Assembly (NCBI RefSeq): GCF_946479605.1
Contig: NZ_CAMLGT010000004.1
Span: forward strand, 1-45,007
From: an uncultured Lacibacter sp.
GTDB lineage: Bacteria > Bacteroidota > Bacteroidia > Chitinophagales > Chitinophagaceae
DNA: 45,007 nucleotides
Direction of reading: 5' to 3'
Under the pieces are notes generated by a model. The model saw only the letters and a list, made by a program, of their open reading frames with translations, was not told where the DNA came from and made no database searches. This document shows, piece by piece, positions 14,482 to 23,009 of this stretch. The number at the start of each line of letters is the position of its first letter. The first letter of the stretch is position 1. Position numbers and translations under genes: made by a program.

Positions 14482-15948
14482 ATGAAAAAAGCACTCTCAG
14501 TAATCTTATCATCGGTACTCTTACTTACCGCTGTAAAAAGCCAGGCTCAGGAAAAATGGGATTTGGTGCGTTGTGTGGATTATGCCATCGCCAATAACAT
14601 CTCTGTAAAACAGGCTGATGTGCAGGCAAGGCTGGCTAACTTAACATACGAGCAAAACAAACTTTCGCAATACCCCAATGCAAATTTCAGTGTATCAACA
14701 GGTGCAAACTTTGGTCGGGCGGTAAACCCTACCACCAACCTGTTTGAAACCACAACCTTGCTTTTCCAGCAGCCCGGGTTGAATGTAAATGCGTTATTGT
14801 TTAACTGGAACAGCGTTAAGAACGGCATCATCAGTTCAAGATACAGTCTTGCTGCTGCCCAGGCTACGGTGGAAAGTACAAAGAACGATATTGCGTTGAG
14901 TGTGGCTACCACTTACCTGCAGGCGTTGCTGGCAAAAGAACAGGCCCGTATTGCACAGGTGCAGATGCAGCAGACAAATGCCCGCCTCATTGATACAAGG
15001 AAAAGGGTAGAAGCCGGTTCTTTACCTGAATTGAATGGCCTGGAACTGGAATCGCAATATGCGGCAGACAGTGCAACTTACATTACTGCATTTACCACTG
15101 CACAGCAAACACTGCTTACGTTAAAAGCAACACTGAACCTGGATGCTGCCCAGCCATTTGATATTGCTGAACCACCTGTGGCCATGATACCGGTTGATCC
15201 CATTGCGGAGCTCATGCCCGATGTAGTATATAATATGGCTTTGCAAACACAACCACGTCAGCGTGTAAACGATTTGCAGATAAAGGCAAATGAAGCAAAC
15301 ATCAAATCAATCAAGGGGCAGTTTTATCCTTCTATTTCTGCGTTTGCAGGGTTGGGAACAAACTTTGCAAACTCCAACACCAAAGTTACCGGGTTTAATT
15401 TTTTAGGCTACAATCAACCCAATGCTTCTTCGCCAATTGTGAATGTAAACGGTACAAACTATTTTGTGCAGACTCCTGATATTGATATTATCCAGGGTAA
15501 AAAAGGGTTTGGTGAAATGTGGACGGGATGGGGGACTCAAATGAATCAGAACTTTCGTCAGAACTTTGGCATCCAAATCTCAGTTCCCATTTTTAATGGC
15601 GCAACAGTTCGTACCAATTATAACAGGGCCAAGCTGAATCTTATCAATGCAAAGCTGGTAAAAGAGCAGGCCGATATGCAGTTGAAGAATGATATTTACC
15701 AGGCGTATAATGCAGCTGTAAATGCCATGCAACGTTTCAATGCCAGTAAAAAAACACTGGAAATTGCAGAGAAAGCCAACGTGCTTGCACAAAAACGTTA
15801 TGAAGCAGGGTTGTTGCAAACAATTGAATTGATCACGAACCAGAATAACCTGTTTCGTGCACGTATCCAGAATCTGTCTGATCAATATGATTATGTATTC
15901 CGCATGAAAGTGCTGGAGTTTTATAAAGGTCAGGGTATAAAATTGTAA
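14482..15948 (+). CDS. TolC-family outer-membrane efflux protein
   Basis: A 488-residue outer-membrane channel of the TolC family. A signal peptide (MKKALSVILSSVLLLTAVKSQA|Q) is followed by WDLVRCVDYAIANNISVKQADVQ, the usual TolC opening, and two helical repeats with coiled-coil heptads (about 55-220 and 360-470). The last repeat includes LAQKRYEAGLLQTIELI. It ends at VLEFYKGQGIKL. The membrane-fusion gene starts 33 bases later on the same strand, so the two are an operon for export of small molecules or peptides. The pump itself is not next to them. Confidence 0.93.
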   Translation: MKKALSVILSSVLLLTAVKSQAQEKWDLVRCVDYAIANNISVKQADVQARLANLTYEQNKLSQYPNANFSVSTGANFGRAVNPTTNLFETTTLLFQQPGLNVNALLFNWNSVKNGIISSRYSLAAAQATVESTKNDIALSVATTYLQALLAKEQARIAQVQMQQTNARLIDTRKRVEAGSLPELNGLELESQYAADSATYITAFTTAQQTLLTLKATLNLDAAQPFDIAEPPVAMIPVDPIAELMPDVVYNMALQTQPRQRVNDLQIKANEANIKSIKGQFYPSISAFAGLGTNFANSNTKVTGFNFLGYNQPNASSPIVNVNGTNYFVQTPDIDIIQGKKGFGEMWTGWGTQMNQNFRQNFGIQISVPIFNGATVRTNYNRAKLNLINAKLVKEQADMQLKNDIYQAYNAAVNAMQRFNASKKTLEIAEKANVLAQKRYEAGLLQTIELITNQNNLFRARIQNLSDQYDYVFRMKVLEFYKGQGIKL

Positions 15949-15981
15949 AGTAAGATCTAATCAATAAAGGAATAAAGAACT

Positions 15982-17367
15982 ATGAATAAGAAAATCTGGT
16001 GGATCCTCGGTATCCTCTTGGTGTTAGTGATTACACTTGTCATTCTTAAGAAGAATGAAGTGATCGGTAAAAAGGAAGCAACAAAAGTGGCTACCGAAAA
16101 GATCATCCGCAGAACCATCATTGAAACAGTAAGTGCAAGTGGTAAAGTTTACCCGGAAGATGAACGCAAAGTAAGTTCCGATGTGAGTGGTGAGGTAGTG
16201 GAAATGTATGTAGAAGAAGGCGACAGCGTTCGCAAAGGACAGGTGCTGGCAAGAGTATTTGCTGATGTACTTACTTCGGCTAAAGACCGTGCAGCATCAG
16301 TTGTAAACCAGCAACAGGCACAGGTGGGTAATACAGAAGCAAACCTGAAAGCTGCCGAAGCAAGATTTAACCAGGCTAAACTTGCATACGACAGGCAGAA
16401 AAAACTTTTTGATGAAAAGGTGATCTCACGCCAGGAGTTTGAAACAGCAGAGAGTACATATTTAACAGCACGTGCAGATCTTGAAGCTGCCCGTCAAACA
16501 ATACGCAGTGGTAAAGCAGGTGTGCAAAGTGCACAGGCCAGCTTAACGGAAGCGGAAAAGAACCTTTCACGTACATCTATTGTATCGCCGATGGATGGTA
16601 TCGTTTCTTTGTTAGCTGTGAAGAAAGGCGAACGTGTAGCAGGTAACAGTTTCAGTCTTGGTACAGAAATTATGCGTGTGGCAGATATGAGCAAAATTGA
16701 AGTGCGTGTGGATGTGGGTGAAAATGATATTCCAAAAGTAAAGATTGGCGACAGTGCCATTATTGAAGTAGATGCTTATAACGACCGCAAGTTTAAAGGT
16801 GTGGTTACACAAATATCCAGCAGCAGCACATCGGCTCAGTCGGCAACAGCGTCAGCAACATCAGGCGATGTAACAAATTACAAAGTGTACATCCGTATCG
16901 ATCCTGCTTCTTATGCCGACCTTGTTGATCCCGTAAAAGGAAAAGCACTTCCTTTCCGTCCCGGTATGAGTGCCAGTGCCGATATTATGACCACAAAACA
17001 AGTGAATGTAATTGCAGTGCCTATTCTTGCCGTTACAACACGTGATAAGAACGAAAAAGAATCGCAGGCCAAAGCAAAAGAAGAAGCCGATAAAAAGAAA
17101 GCGCAGGGACAGGAAACAACAGCAGCCAACAATGCTGTGGTTACAGATGAAATGGAAGAAGTGGTGTTTATTATCCAAAAAGATGGAACGGTGAAGAAAG
17201 TAGCCATCCGCACACACATCCAGGATAACGAATACATTGAAGTGCTGAGTGGAATTAAAGAAGGCGATGAAGTGGTAAGCGCTCCGTACAATACCATCAG
17301 TAAAACATTAAAAGACGGAATGAAAGTGATGGTGGTGCCCAAGGAAAAAGTGTACGACGCAAAATAA
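15982..17367 (+). CDS. periplasmic adaptor (HlyD/MacA-like membrane-fusion protein)
   Basis: A 461-residue membrane-fusion protein linking an inner-membrane pump to TolC. It has one N-terminal helix (IWWILGILLVLVITLVIL), a split biotinyl-lipoyl domain (GEVVEMYVEEGDSVRKGQVLA and SPMDGIVSLLAVKKGERV), a coiled coil between them (about 95-195) and beta-barrel domains after it. The layout is closest to MacA/ABC-type adaptors. A Ser/Thr-rich loop lies near residues 275-295 and a Lys/Glu/Gln-rich insert of about 40 residues near 350-390. It follows tolC by 33 bases and is closed by a terminator, so the expected MacB-type ABC permease is missing from this operon. Confidence 0.93.
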   Translation: MNKKIWWILGILLVLVITLVILKKNEVIGKKEATKVATEKIIRRTIIETVSASGKVYPEDERKVSSDVSGEVVEMYVEEGDSVRKGQVLARVFADVLTSAKDRAASVVNQQQAQVGNTEANLKAAEARFNQAKLAYDRQKKLFDEKVISRQEFETAESTYLTARADLEAARQTIRSGKAGVQSAQASLTEAEKNLSRTSIVSPMDGIVSLLAVKKGERVAGNSFSLGTEIMRVADMSKIEVRVDVGENDIPKVKIGDSAIIEVDAYNDRKFKGVVTQISSSSTSAQSATASATSGDVTNYKVYIRIDPASYADLVDPVKGKALPFRPGMSASADIMTTKQVNVIAVPILAVTTRDKNEKESQAKAKEEADKKKAQGQETTAANNAVVTDEMEEVVFIIQKDGTVKKVAIRTHIQDNEYIEVLSGIKEGDEVVSAPYNTISKTLKDGMKVMVVPKEKVYDAK

Positions 17368-17380
17368 ATCTGAAAAAAAG

Positions 17381-17420
17381 AATAAAAGAATCCCGCCATC
17401 AGGCGGGATTCTTTTATTTT
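17381..17420. terminator. intrinsic terminator after the adaptor gene
   Basis: A 17-bp perfect stem (17381-17397 with 17402-17418, core AATCCCGCC / GGCGGGATT) and a four-base ATCA loop. The arms are A-rich on the left and T-rich on the right, so it can work in both directions. It lies 13 bases past the adaptor stop and ends the tolC-adaptor unit before gpsA. Confidence 0.9.
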
Positions 17421-17441
17421 AGATGTTCTGAATTTATTTGC

Positions 17442-18521
17442 TTGAAAAAGGAAGAAAAGAATACATCAAAGATTGCGATCATCGGCAGCGGCAGTTTTGC
17501 AACTGCCCTTGCAAAGATCCTGAACGGAAATGCAGTATCATTATATTGGAGTGTGCGCAGCCAGCATATTATAGATCATATTAAAAAGTATGGCCATAAT
17601 CCAAGCTATCTGCGCTCCGCTACGTTTAATACATCTTTACTTACGTTAACTACTGATATTACAGAAGCCATCAAAGAATCTGACTATTTAATTCTGGCTA
17701 TCCCATCTGCATATACCGAAGAGGTGCTGGATAGTTTGCCCAAGGATATTTTTACAGGTAAAAAGATCATCTCCGCTATAAAAGGCATCATGCCCAACCG
17801 GAATATTCTGCTTAACGATTACCTGAAGAATGAGTTTGGCTTTGATCCCAATGATTATTATACCATCATGGGGCCTTGCCATGCTGAAGAAGTGGCTTCG
17901 GAAAAATTATCTTACCTCACATTCACCGGGCTCAATCAAACCACCACGCAATGGATCGCTGATCAGTTCAGGAATCATTACATCAATACTGTTACCAACG
18001 ATGATGTGTATGGTGTGCAGTTTGCGGCCATCTTAAAAAATATTTATGCGCTTGGCAGTGGTATTGCACACGGGCTTGGCTATGGCGATAATTTTTTAAG
18101 TGTGCTCATTGCCAATGCTGCCGATGAAATGGCAGGTTTCCTGCGCAAAGTAGGTATCCGTAATATGGAAGTGGGTGTGCACAAAGAACCGATACCGGGT
18201 GTGCAGCTGATGAAAACTTCCTTACGCAAATCGGCCAACTACGCTGCCAGTGTGTACATGGGCGATCTGTTGGTAACCTGTTATTCACTGTACAGCCGTA
18301 ACCGTACGTTTGGCAATATGATCGGTAAAGGGTTTAGTGTAAAAGCTGCACAGATTGAAATGAATATGGTAGCGGAAGGGTATAATGCCAGCAAATGTTT
18401 TTATCTCATCAACAAAGAAGTGGGTTCCGATATGCCTATTGCTACTGCTGTTTATAAAATACTGTGGGAAGATGTGCAGCCGGCCGTTGCTTTTGATCAG
18501 CTGGAGCAGGTGTTGATATAG
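17442..18521 (+). CDS. gpsA: NAD(P)-dependent glycerol-3-phosphate dehydrogenase
   Basis: GpsA reduces dihydroxyacetone phosphate to sn-glycerol-3-phosphate for phospholipid synthesis in the cytoplasm. The 359-residue protein has an N-terminal Rossmann motif, IAIIGSGSFATALAK (residues 11-25), IMGPCHAEEVA in place of the usual GPSxAxE, and the catalytic region with LKNIYALGSGIAHGLGYGDN. It is somewhat longer than the usual 330. No ATG exists in frame before the Rossmann strand, so the TTG at 17442 is the only sensible start. It stands directly after the terminator at 17381-17420 and needs its own promoter; a near-consensus TTTATTTG touches the start codon. Confidence 0.92.
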   Translation: MKKEEKNTSKIAIIGSGSFATALAKILNGNAVSLYWSVRSQHIIDHIKKYGHNPSYLRSATFNTSLLTLTTDITEAIKESDYLILAIPSAYTEEVLDSLPKDIFTGKKIISAIKGIMPNRNILLNDYLKNEFGFDPNDYYTIMGPCHAEEVASEKLSYLTFTGLNQTTTQWIADQFRNHYINTVTNDDVYGVQFAAILKNIYALGSGIAHGLGYGDNFLSVLIANAADEMAGFLRKVGIRNMEVGVHKEPIPGVQLMKTSLRKSANYAASVYMGDLLVTCYSLYSRNRTFGNMIGKGFSVKAAQIEMNMVAEGYNASKCFYLINKEVGSDMPIATAVYKILWEDVQPAVAFDQLEQVLI

Positions 18522-18568
18522 AATAATTTTTATAATTCTGATTTGTAGGTTATAACAGCATTTTATTC

Positions 18569-18997
18569 ATGCCATTCCTCCTTACTAAATTATATGAAGA
18601 ATATAAACGAGTTGATTTATGGAATCCTCAGGAGCGAATTGTTCTGTATCTGACTTTTATTAGCCAAGGTTTCTTTTCTACTGTTTTTGTTCCGGTTTGG
18701 CATATTCTTACAAGACACATAGCTATCAATAGAATCGTTTTTCTTTTGGTTTTCGGTGGTTGTATAATTACAATTTTCACAAAAGGAAGAAAACTTATCT
18801 ACGGTCAACTTTTTAAAAGAAACAAGATGTCTATATTAATTGATCGCTATAAAAATCGTTCAATCAACAGGGTTGTACTTTATGTACTTTCTGTTGTTAT
18901 CCCTTTTTTCTTGTTATTTGCCGGACCTTTAATAAGCGTTTTGCTAAGTGGGGGAACGCTGTTTGATATTAAAATTCAGGGACTACTAAACCTTTAG
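18569..18997 (+). CDS. hypothetical membrane protein, AT-rich
   Basis: A 142-residue protein of no recognised family. Three hydrophobic segments are visible: about 23-47 (IVLYLTFISQGFFSTVFVPV), 52-68 (IVFLLVFGGCIITIF) and 101-128 (VVLYVLSVVIPFFLLFAGPL), with a basic stretch between the second and third. The start MPFLLTKLYEEYK at 18569 is the first ATG. Base and codon use are more AT-rich than in gpsA or hemW (many TTT, ATT, AAA, ATA), which hints at recent acquisition or weak selection. It follows gpsA by 47 bases on the same strand. No function can be given. Confidence 0.55.
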   Translation: MPFLLTKLYEEYKRVDLWNPQERIVLYLTFISQGFFSTVFVPVWHILTRHIAINRIVFLLVFGGCIITIFTKGRKLIYGQLFKRNKMSILIDRYKNRSINRVVLYVLSVVIPFFLLFAGPLISVLLSGGTLFDIKIQGLLNL

Positions 18998-19070
18998 AAC
19001 ATCTTTGTTAAATTTTTTGCAACCAACCTCTTAGGAGAAACAATTTGTATCTTTATACAAACAAGAAACA

Positions 19071-19178
19071 ATGCCTTTCTCATTTACCGGTTTTGGTCCC
19101 TGGGCACTTCTGCTGATGCTGGTGGTTGGTATTGTGCAACACATCATCAGTAACAGGCGGCGTTCATCATCGCATTAA
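19071..19178 (+). CDS. small single-pass membrane protein, 35 residues
   Basis: A short ORF starting MPFSFTGFGPWALLLM, with one hydrophobic helix (about residues 10-25) and a basic end (SNRRRSSSH). The pattern of a helix then an arginine cluster fits an inner-membrane microprotein with its C-terminus in the cytoplasm. A -7-like TATCTTTA (19048-19055) lies 15 bases upstream of the ATG. Codon use (CTG, GGT, ATC) matches the genome's coding style. It ends six bases before the stop of the convergent gene. There is no recognised family; coding status is inferred. Confidence 0.45.
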   Translation: MPFSFTGFGPWALLLMLVVGIVQHIISNRRRSSSH

Positions 19179-19184
19179 CCGGCT

Positions 19185-19907
19185 CTAACACTTACTCATT
19201 GGCAATGAACTTTCTATTGGCACATCAACCTGCATTCCCGAAGCTGCTTTGTAGTAATGAATAATAGAGGCAACCATGGCAAGATGGCTTACATCGTTAT
19301 AGTTAAACCAATAATGAAGACTTAACTGGTAAGCATGACAAAGCAATGCTGCAAGCCCCCAAAGAGTAGCAAAAAAAATGTGTTTCAATGCAGGGTCTTT
19401 TGTTTTGCTGTATACATACAGTTCAAAACAAAAAACAACGATCAGCAATCCATACATTGCATGCATGATCACGAAAAGAAAACGTAATGTGATGAGTGAA
19501 AGCAACATGAACGTCAATATTTCTACATAATTGAACCAGGAGAAGAACTGACCAATATGTTTGTTCATAAGCGGACGGCTATGAATAATTGCAGCACGTT
19601 CAAAAACAGCTACCCCCGCCATACTGATATACCAACCCGGAATTTTACCATAAATACCTGTTTTGTAGAGAAATGCATGTCCGATTACCCCGCCCAGAAT
19701 AGTTGCAATCCCTGTGAGTAGAAAAAATAACGCAATTAAACGGTGAGGCACAGTTTGTGTGAGCCCTTTTATCCGCATTCTTTTGTAAGCGTAAAAGCAT
19801 GCTGCCGATATAAAAAGATTGGTAAGAACCGTAGAAGGTTCCAGCACTTTAATGCCAAACAGGTTTGCGTATGGCATGTTCACAATATCGATTCCGGGTT
19901 CTAACAT
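19185..19907 (-). CDS. hypothetical polytopic membrane protein
   Basis: A 240-residue protein with about seven hydrophobic helices, beginning MLEPGIDIVNMPYANLF. An in-frame GTG at 19943 gives 12 more residues, but the ATG at 19907 is preferred. Notable pieces are RLIALFFLLTGIATILGGVIGHAFLY in the second or third helix and several helix-embedded histidines (GHAF, HAMYG, CHAYQLSLHYW, HLAM). The layout suggests an integral membrane sensor or enzyme, but no family is recognised with confidence. It is convergent with the 35-residue ORF and lies 83 bases downstream of hemW on the same strand. Confidence 0.7.
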   Translation of the reverse strand: MLEPGIDIVNMPYANLFGIKVLEPSTVLTNLFISAACFYAYKRMRIKGLTQTVPHRLIALFFLLTGIATILGGVIGHAFLYKTGIYGKIPGWYISMAGVAVFERAAIIHSRPLMNKHIGQFFSWFNYVEILTFMLLSLITLRFLFVIMHAMYGLLIVVFCFELYVYSKTKDPALKHIFFATLWGLAALLCHAYQLSLHYWFNYNDVSHLAMVASIIHYYKAASGMQVDVPIESSLPMSKC

Positions 19908-19990
19908 GAAGTGTGTTTTTGTGGAAGCAACCAGAAAAATCACTCTTCTACAATTTACAAAATTGCCTTTAAAAATGAAAGCAGGAATTT

Positions 19991-21121
19991 TTAGAAGAAA
20001 AGATCGGAAGCAATACTGTCGGCAAAAAGTTTCCCGGCTTTTGTAAGTACAAGGTGATCATTGCTGATAATAAGTAAACCCTTTACTGTAAAAGCCTGGG
20101 CTGCAGCCATCAGTTGCTGCGACAGTGCATGACCGAAATGCGTAGTTACATAATCAAGATCACAACCTTCCATGAGGCGGAGGCTGGTCATAATGTATTC
20201 ATTCAATTGCTGTTCCTGAGTAAGTGTTTCCAGTTCAAACGGAATCCGTTCTTCTTTGAGTGCCTGGATGTATTGCTGGTTATTGGCAACATTCCATTGC
20301 CTGCTGTTTCCGTTAAATGAATGTGCCGATGGACCAAGCCCAAGGTAATGTGTTCCTTTCCAGTAACTGCTGTTGTGTTTGCTGCGGTAACCCGGTTTTG
20401 CAAAGTTTGATATTTCATAGTGTTCAAAACCTGCTTCCTGCAAACGATCCATTAATAAAACAAACTGTCGGCTTTGTTGCTCTGCATCCACATCTTCTTT
20501 TTTATGCAGGCGTATCAGTTTATCCAACGGCGTTTTTTCTTCAACCGTTAATGCATAACAGGAAATATGATGAATGTTCTGCTGTAAAACCCAATTGATA
20601 TTGTACAGCCATTTTTCATCAGTTAAACCGGGTGTGCCGTAAATAAGATCAACGGTAAACGATTCAAAGCCCGCAGCTCTTGCTTTGCTGATCACTTGTT
20701 TTGCTTCTTCAGCAGTGTGTGCCCTGTTCATCCATTGCAGGTCTTCTTCAAACAACGATTGTATGCCGATGCTCAAACGGTTAATGCCAAGTTGCAGCCA
20801 GCCGGTTAACTTTTCATCATGCACATCATCAGGATTAGCTTCCAGCGTTATTTCTGCAGTGGGTGAAATTGTAAAGTGATGCTGCAATTGCTGAAGAATA
20901 CGTTGCAGTTCGTTTATTTCAAGCAGGCTGGGGGTGCCGCCGCCAAAGTAAATGGTTTCAATTGTTTGTCCGTTGAGATAATTATTTTGCGACTGCAAAA
21001 CAATTTCTTTCAATAAAGCTTCCGTAAAATCGTTTTTATAATGCAGGCTTGTACTGAAATGAAAATTGCAGTAATTACATGCCTGCCTGCAAAACGGAAT
21101 ATGAATATAAATACCTGCCAT
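19991..21121 (-). CDS. hemW: radical SAM haem chaperone HemW
   Basis: HemW is a radical-SAM-fold haem chaperone related to coproporphyrinogen dehydrogenase HemN; it inserts haem into client proteins. The 376-residue protein starts MAGIYIHIPFCRQACNYC, giving the C-x3-C-x2-C cluster ligands Cys11, Cys15 and Cys18. YFGGGTPSLL, the SAM-binding glycine motif, follows, then LEANPDD. The motif SKHNSSYWKG (HNxxYW) separates HemW from true HemN. A TTG two codons upstream is open, but the ATG at 21121 matches the family start. It is divergent from the BamA-like gene, with 45 bases between starts. Confidence 0.93.
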   Translation of the reverse strand: MAGIYIHIPFCRQACNYCNFHFSTSLHYKNDFTEALLKEIVLQSQNNYLNGQTIETIYFGGGTPSLLEINELQRILQQLQHHFTISPTAEITLEANPDDVHDEKLTGWLQLGINRLSIGIQSLFEEDLQWMNRAHTAEEAKQVISKARAAGFESFTVDLIYGTPGLTDEKWLYNINWVLQQNIHHISCYALTVEEKTPLDKLIRLHKKEDVDAEQQSRQFVLLMDRLQEAGFEHYEISNFAKPGYRSKHNSSYWKGTHYLGLGPSAHSFNGNSRQWNVANNQQYIQALKEERIPFELETLTQEQQLNEYIMTSLRLMEGCDLDYVTTHFGHALSQQLMAAAQAFTVKGLLIISNDHLVLTKAGKLFADSIASDLFF

Positions 21122-21166
21122 CCTCAAACTGAAAGCTTAATTTCGAAACTGCAAAACTAACTGTTC

Positions 21167-22972
21167 GTGCTTCAAATCCGTTCAGCATTTTATCATTCAC
21201 TTTTTGTAGCAGCCTGTTGCTGGTTATTTGTGCTTCCGTTGCAGGCACAGGAAAAGTACCAGTTGCAGTATCGGTTTGCTGACACGGTTGATGTTTCTTC
21301 CTCCCTTGGTTTACAAAAAGAGTTTAGTGATAAAGTTGCATGTAGCCAGTACATTTTTGAACTGCCAAAGCTGTTGCAAAAGAAAGGGTATATCACAGCG
21401 TCCGTAGATTCGGTGAAAATGGATTCTGCAACAGCAGAAGTGTTACTTTTTTTAGGACAAACATACAGGTGGGCTTTACTCAATACATCTGCCATACCGC
21501 AGGATCTGCTGGATGCAGTGGGTTACCGGGATAAAAATTTTAAACAGCAACCGCTAGATTTTGCTGCAGTACAGGTGTTGCAAACACGCCTGCTTGATAA
21601 ACTGGAGAACACCGGTTATCCTTTTGCAAATGTTTACCTTGATAGTATTGATCTGCAGCAGGATGCTGTATCAGCCATACTTAAAATAAATGAAGGGCCT
21701 CTGTACAAGATCGACAGCATTCGTGTGTATGGTGATGTAAAGATCAGTAACAGGTTTTTGCAACGTTATCTTGAAATAAAAGAAGGAAGTATTTACCAGA
21801 AAGAAAAGTTGCTGAACATCAGTCCACGGTTGCTGCAATTGCCATACATACTTGAAGAAAACAAATGGAACATGAGTTTTTTAGGCGCAGGTTCTATTGT
21901 AAACCTGTACCTGAAAGAACGGAAAAGCAGCCAGATCAATGGTATCATTGGTTTTTTGCCAGCAAATGATCAACTGGGGGGAAATAAACTGTTGGTTACC
22001 GGCGATTTTAATCTTAACCTGAAAAATGGATTTGGTTTAGGCGAAGCATTGAGTGTAGTGTTTCAGCAAATACAGGTTCAATCGCCCCGTTTGCAAATGG
22101 GATACCAGCAACCTTTTTTATTTGGTTCTCCTTTTGGCGTTGATCTTTCGTTTGACGGGTTTAAAAAGGATAGCAGCTTCCTGAACATAAATATGCAGTT
22201 TGGTGTGCAGTATGCATTTGGTGGTAACAGGAGTGGTAAAATATTTTACCAGCAATTTATTTCCAATCTTCTTAATGTTGATACAATTGCTATCCGCAAC
22301 AGCAAACGTTTGCCCGACCAGGTTGATCAGACAACATCCAATATTGGTTTGGAGTATGAATGGTTTACTACCGATTATCGTTTCAATCCAAGAAAGGGAT
22401 TTGATTTTAAGATCACAGGTTCAGCAGGTATCCGCCGCATAAGACCCAACAACAATATTGCACAGTTGAAAGATCCGGCCAATCCGGGTTTCGATTATCA
22501 ATCCTTATACGATTCTGTTGGCTTGCGTGCTTATACATTCAGGCTAAAACTAAATGCAGCAAAGTATTTTAAAACAGGAAAGCAAACTGCGTTTAAAACT
22601 GCTTTCAACGGAGGCCTGATCCAAAGCCCCCGCATTTTCCGTAATGAGTTGTACCAATTAGGTGGGTTTAAAATGTTACGTGGGTTTGATGAGGAAAGCA
22701 TTTTTGCCTCGGCGTATGCAGTGCTTACAGCAGAGTACCGCATACTCACCGGTTTAAACAGTTTTATTTATGCCTTTACCGATGGGGGATGGGTACGCAA
22801 CAACAGCCAGTTTGCTAACAGCAGCAATTTGTTTATTGGCTCCGGTCTTGGCCTTGCCTTTGAAACCAAAGCAGGGATTTTCAATGTTGCTTTTGCAGCA
22901 GGTAAACGAAATGATCTGCCTATGAATCTGCGGCAAAGTAAAATTCATTTCGGTTATGTGAATTTTTTCTGA
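21167..22972 (+). CDS. BamA/TamA-like outer-membrane protein with POTRA domains
   Basis: A 601-residue protein of the Omp85 superfamily. After a signal peptide (SLFVAACCWLFVLPLQA|Q) come POTRA-like repeats (about 100-260), including GPLYKIDSIRVYGDVKISNRFLQRYL, then a surface-antigen barrel to a C-terminal phenylalanine (HFGYVNFF). It is shorter than BamA (about 800-900 in this phylum) and closer to TamA-like or accessory forms, so it probably inserts or exports a subset of outer-membrane proteins. Translation would start at GTG 21167; no ATG precedes the signal peptide. It is followed by the DUF4271 gene after 37 bases. Confidence 0.85.
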   Translation: MLQIRSAFYHSLFVAACCWLFVLPLQAQEKYQLQYRFADTVDVSSSLGLQKEFSDKVACSQYIFELPKLLQKKGYITASVDSVKMDSATAEVLLFLGQTYRWALLNTSAIPQDLLDAVGYRDKNFKQQPLDFAAVQVLQTRLLDKLENTGYPFANVYLDSIDLQQDAVSAILKINEGPLYKIDSIRVYGDVKISNRFLQRYLEIKEGSIYQKEKLLNISPRLLQLPYILEENKWNMSFLGAGSIVNLYLKERKSSQINGIIGFLPANDQLGGNKLLVTGDFNLNLKNGFGLGEALSVVFQQIQVQSPRLQMGYQQPFLFGSPFGVDLSFDGFKKDSSFLNINMQFGVQYAFGGNRSGKIFYQQFISNLLNVDTIAIRNSKRLPDQVDQTTSNIGLEYEWFTTDYRFNPRKGFDFKITGSAGIRRIRPNNNIAQLKDPANPGFDYQSLYDSVGLRAYTFRLKLNAAKYFKTGKQTAFKTAFNGGLIQSPRIFRNELYQLGGFKMLRGFDEESIFASAYAVLTAEYRILTGLNSFIYAFTDGGWVRNNSQFANSSNLFIGSGLGLAFETKAGIFNVAFAAGKRNDLPMNLRQSKIHFGYVNFF

Positions 22973-23009
22973 TGATTGATGTCTGCTTGTTTATTTTTGC
23001 ACGCAATAC

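Noticed and set aside
14406..14597. A 63-codon frame overlapping the tolC start
   Set aside because: It ends inside tolC in another frame and has no family or start-site support.
16911..17399. A 162-codon open frame on the minus strand opposite the adaptor gene
   Set aside because: It mirrors a clear membrane-fusion protein and its composition is that of an antisense shadow; it also runs through the terminator.
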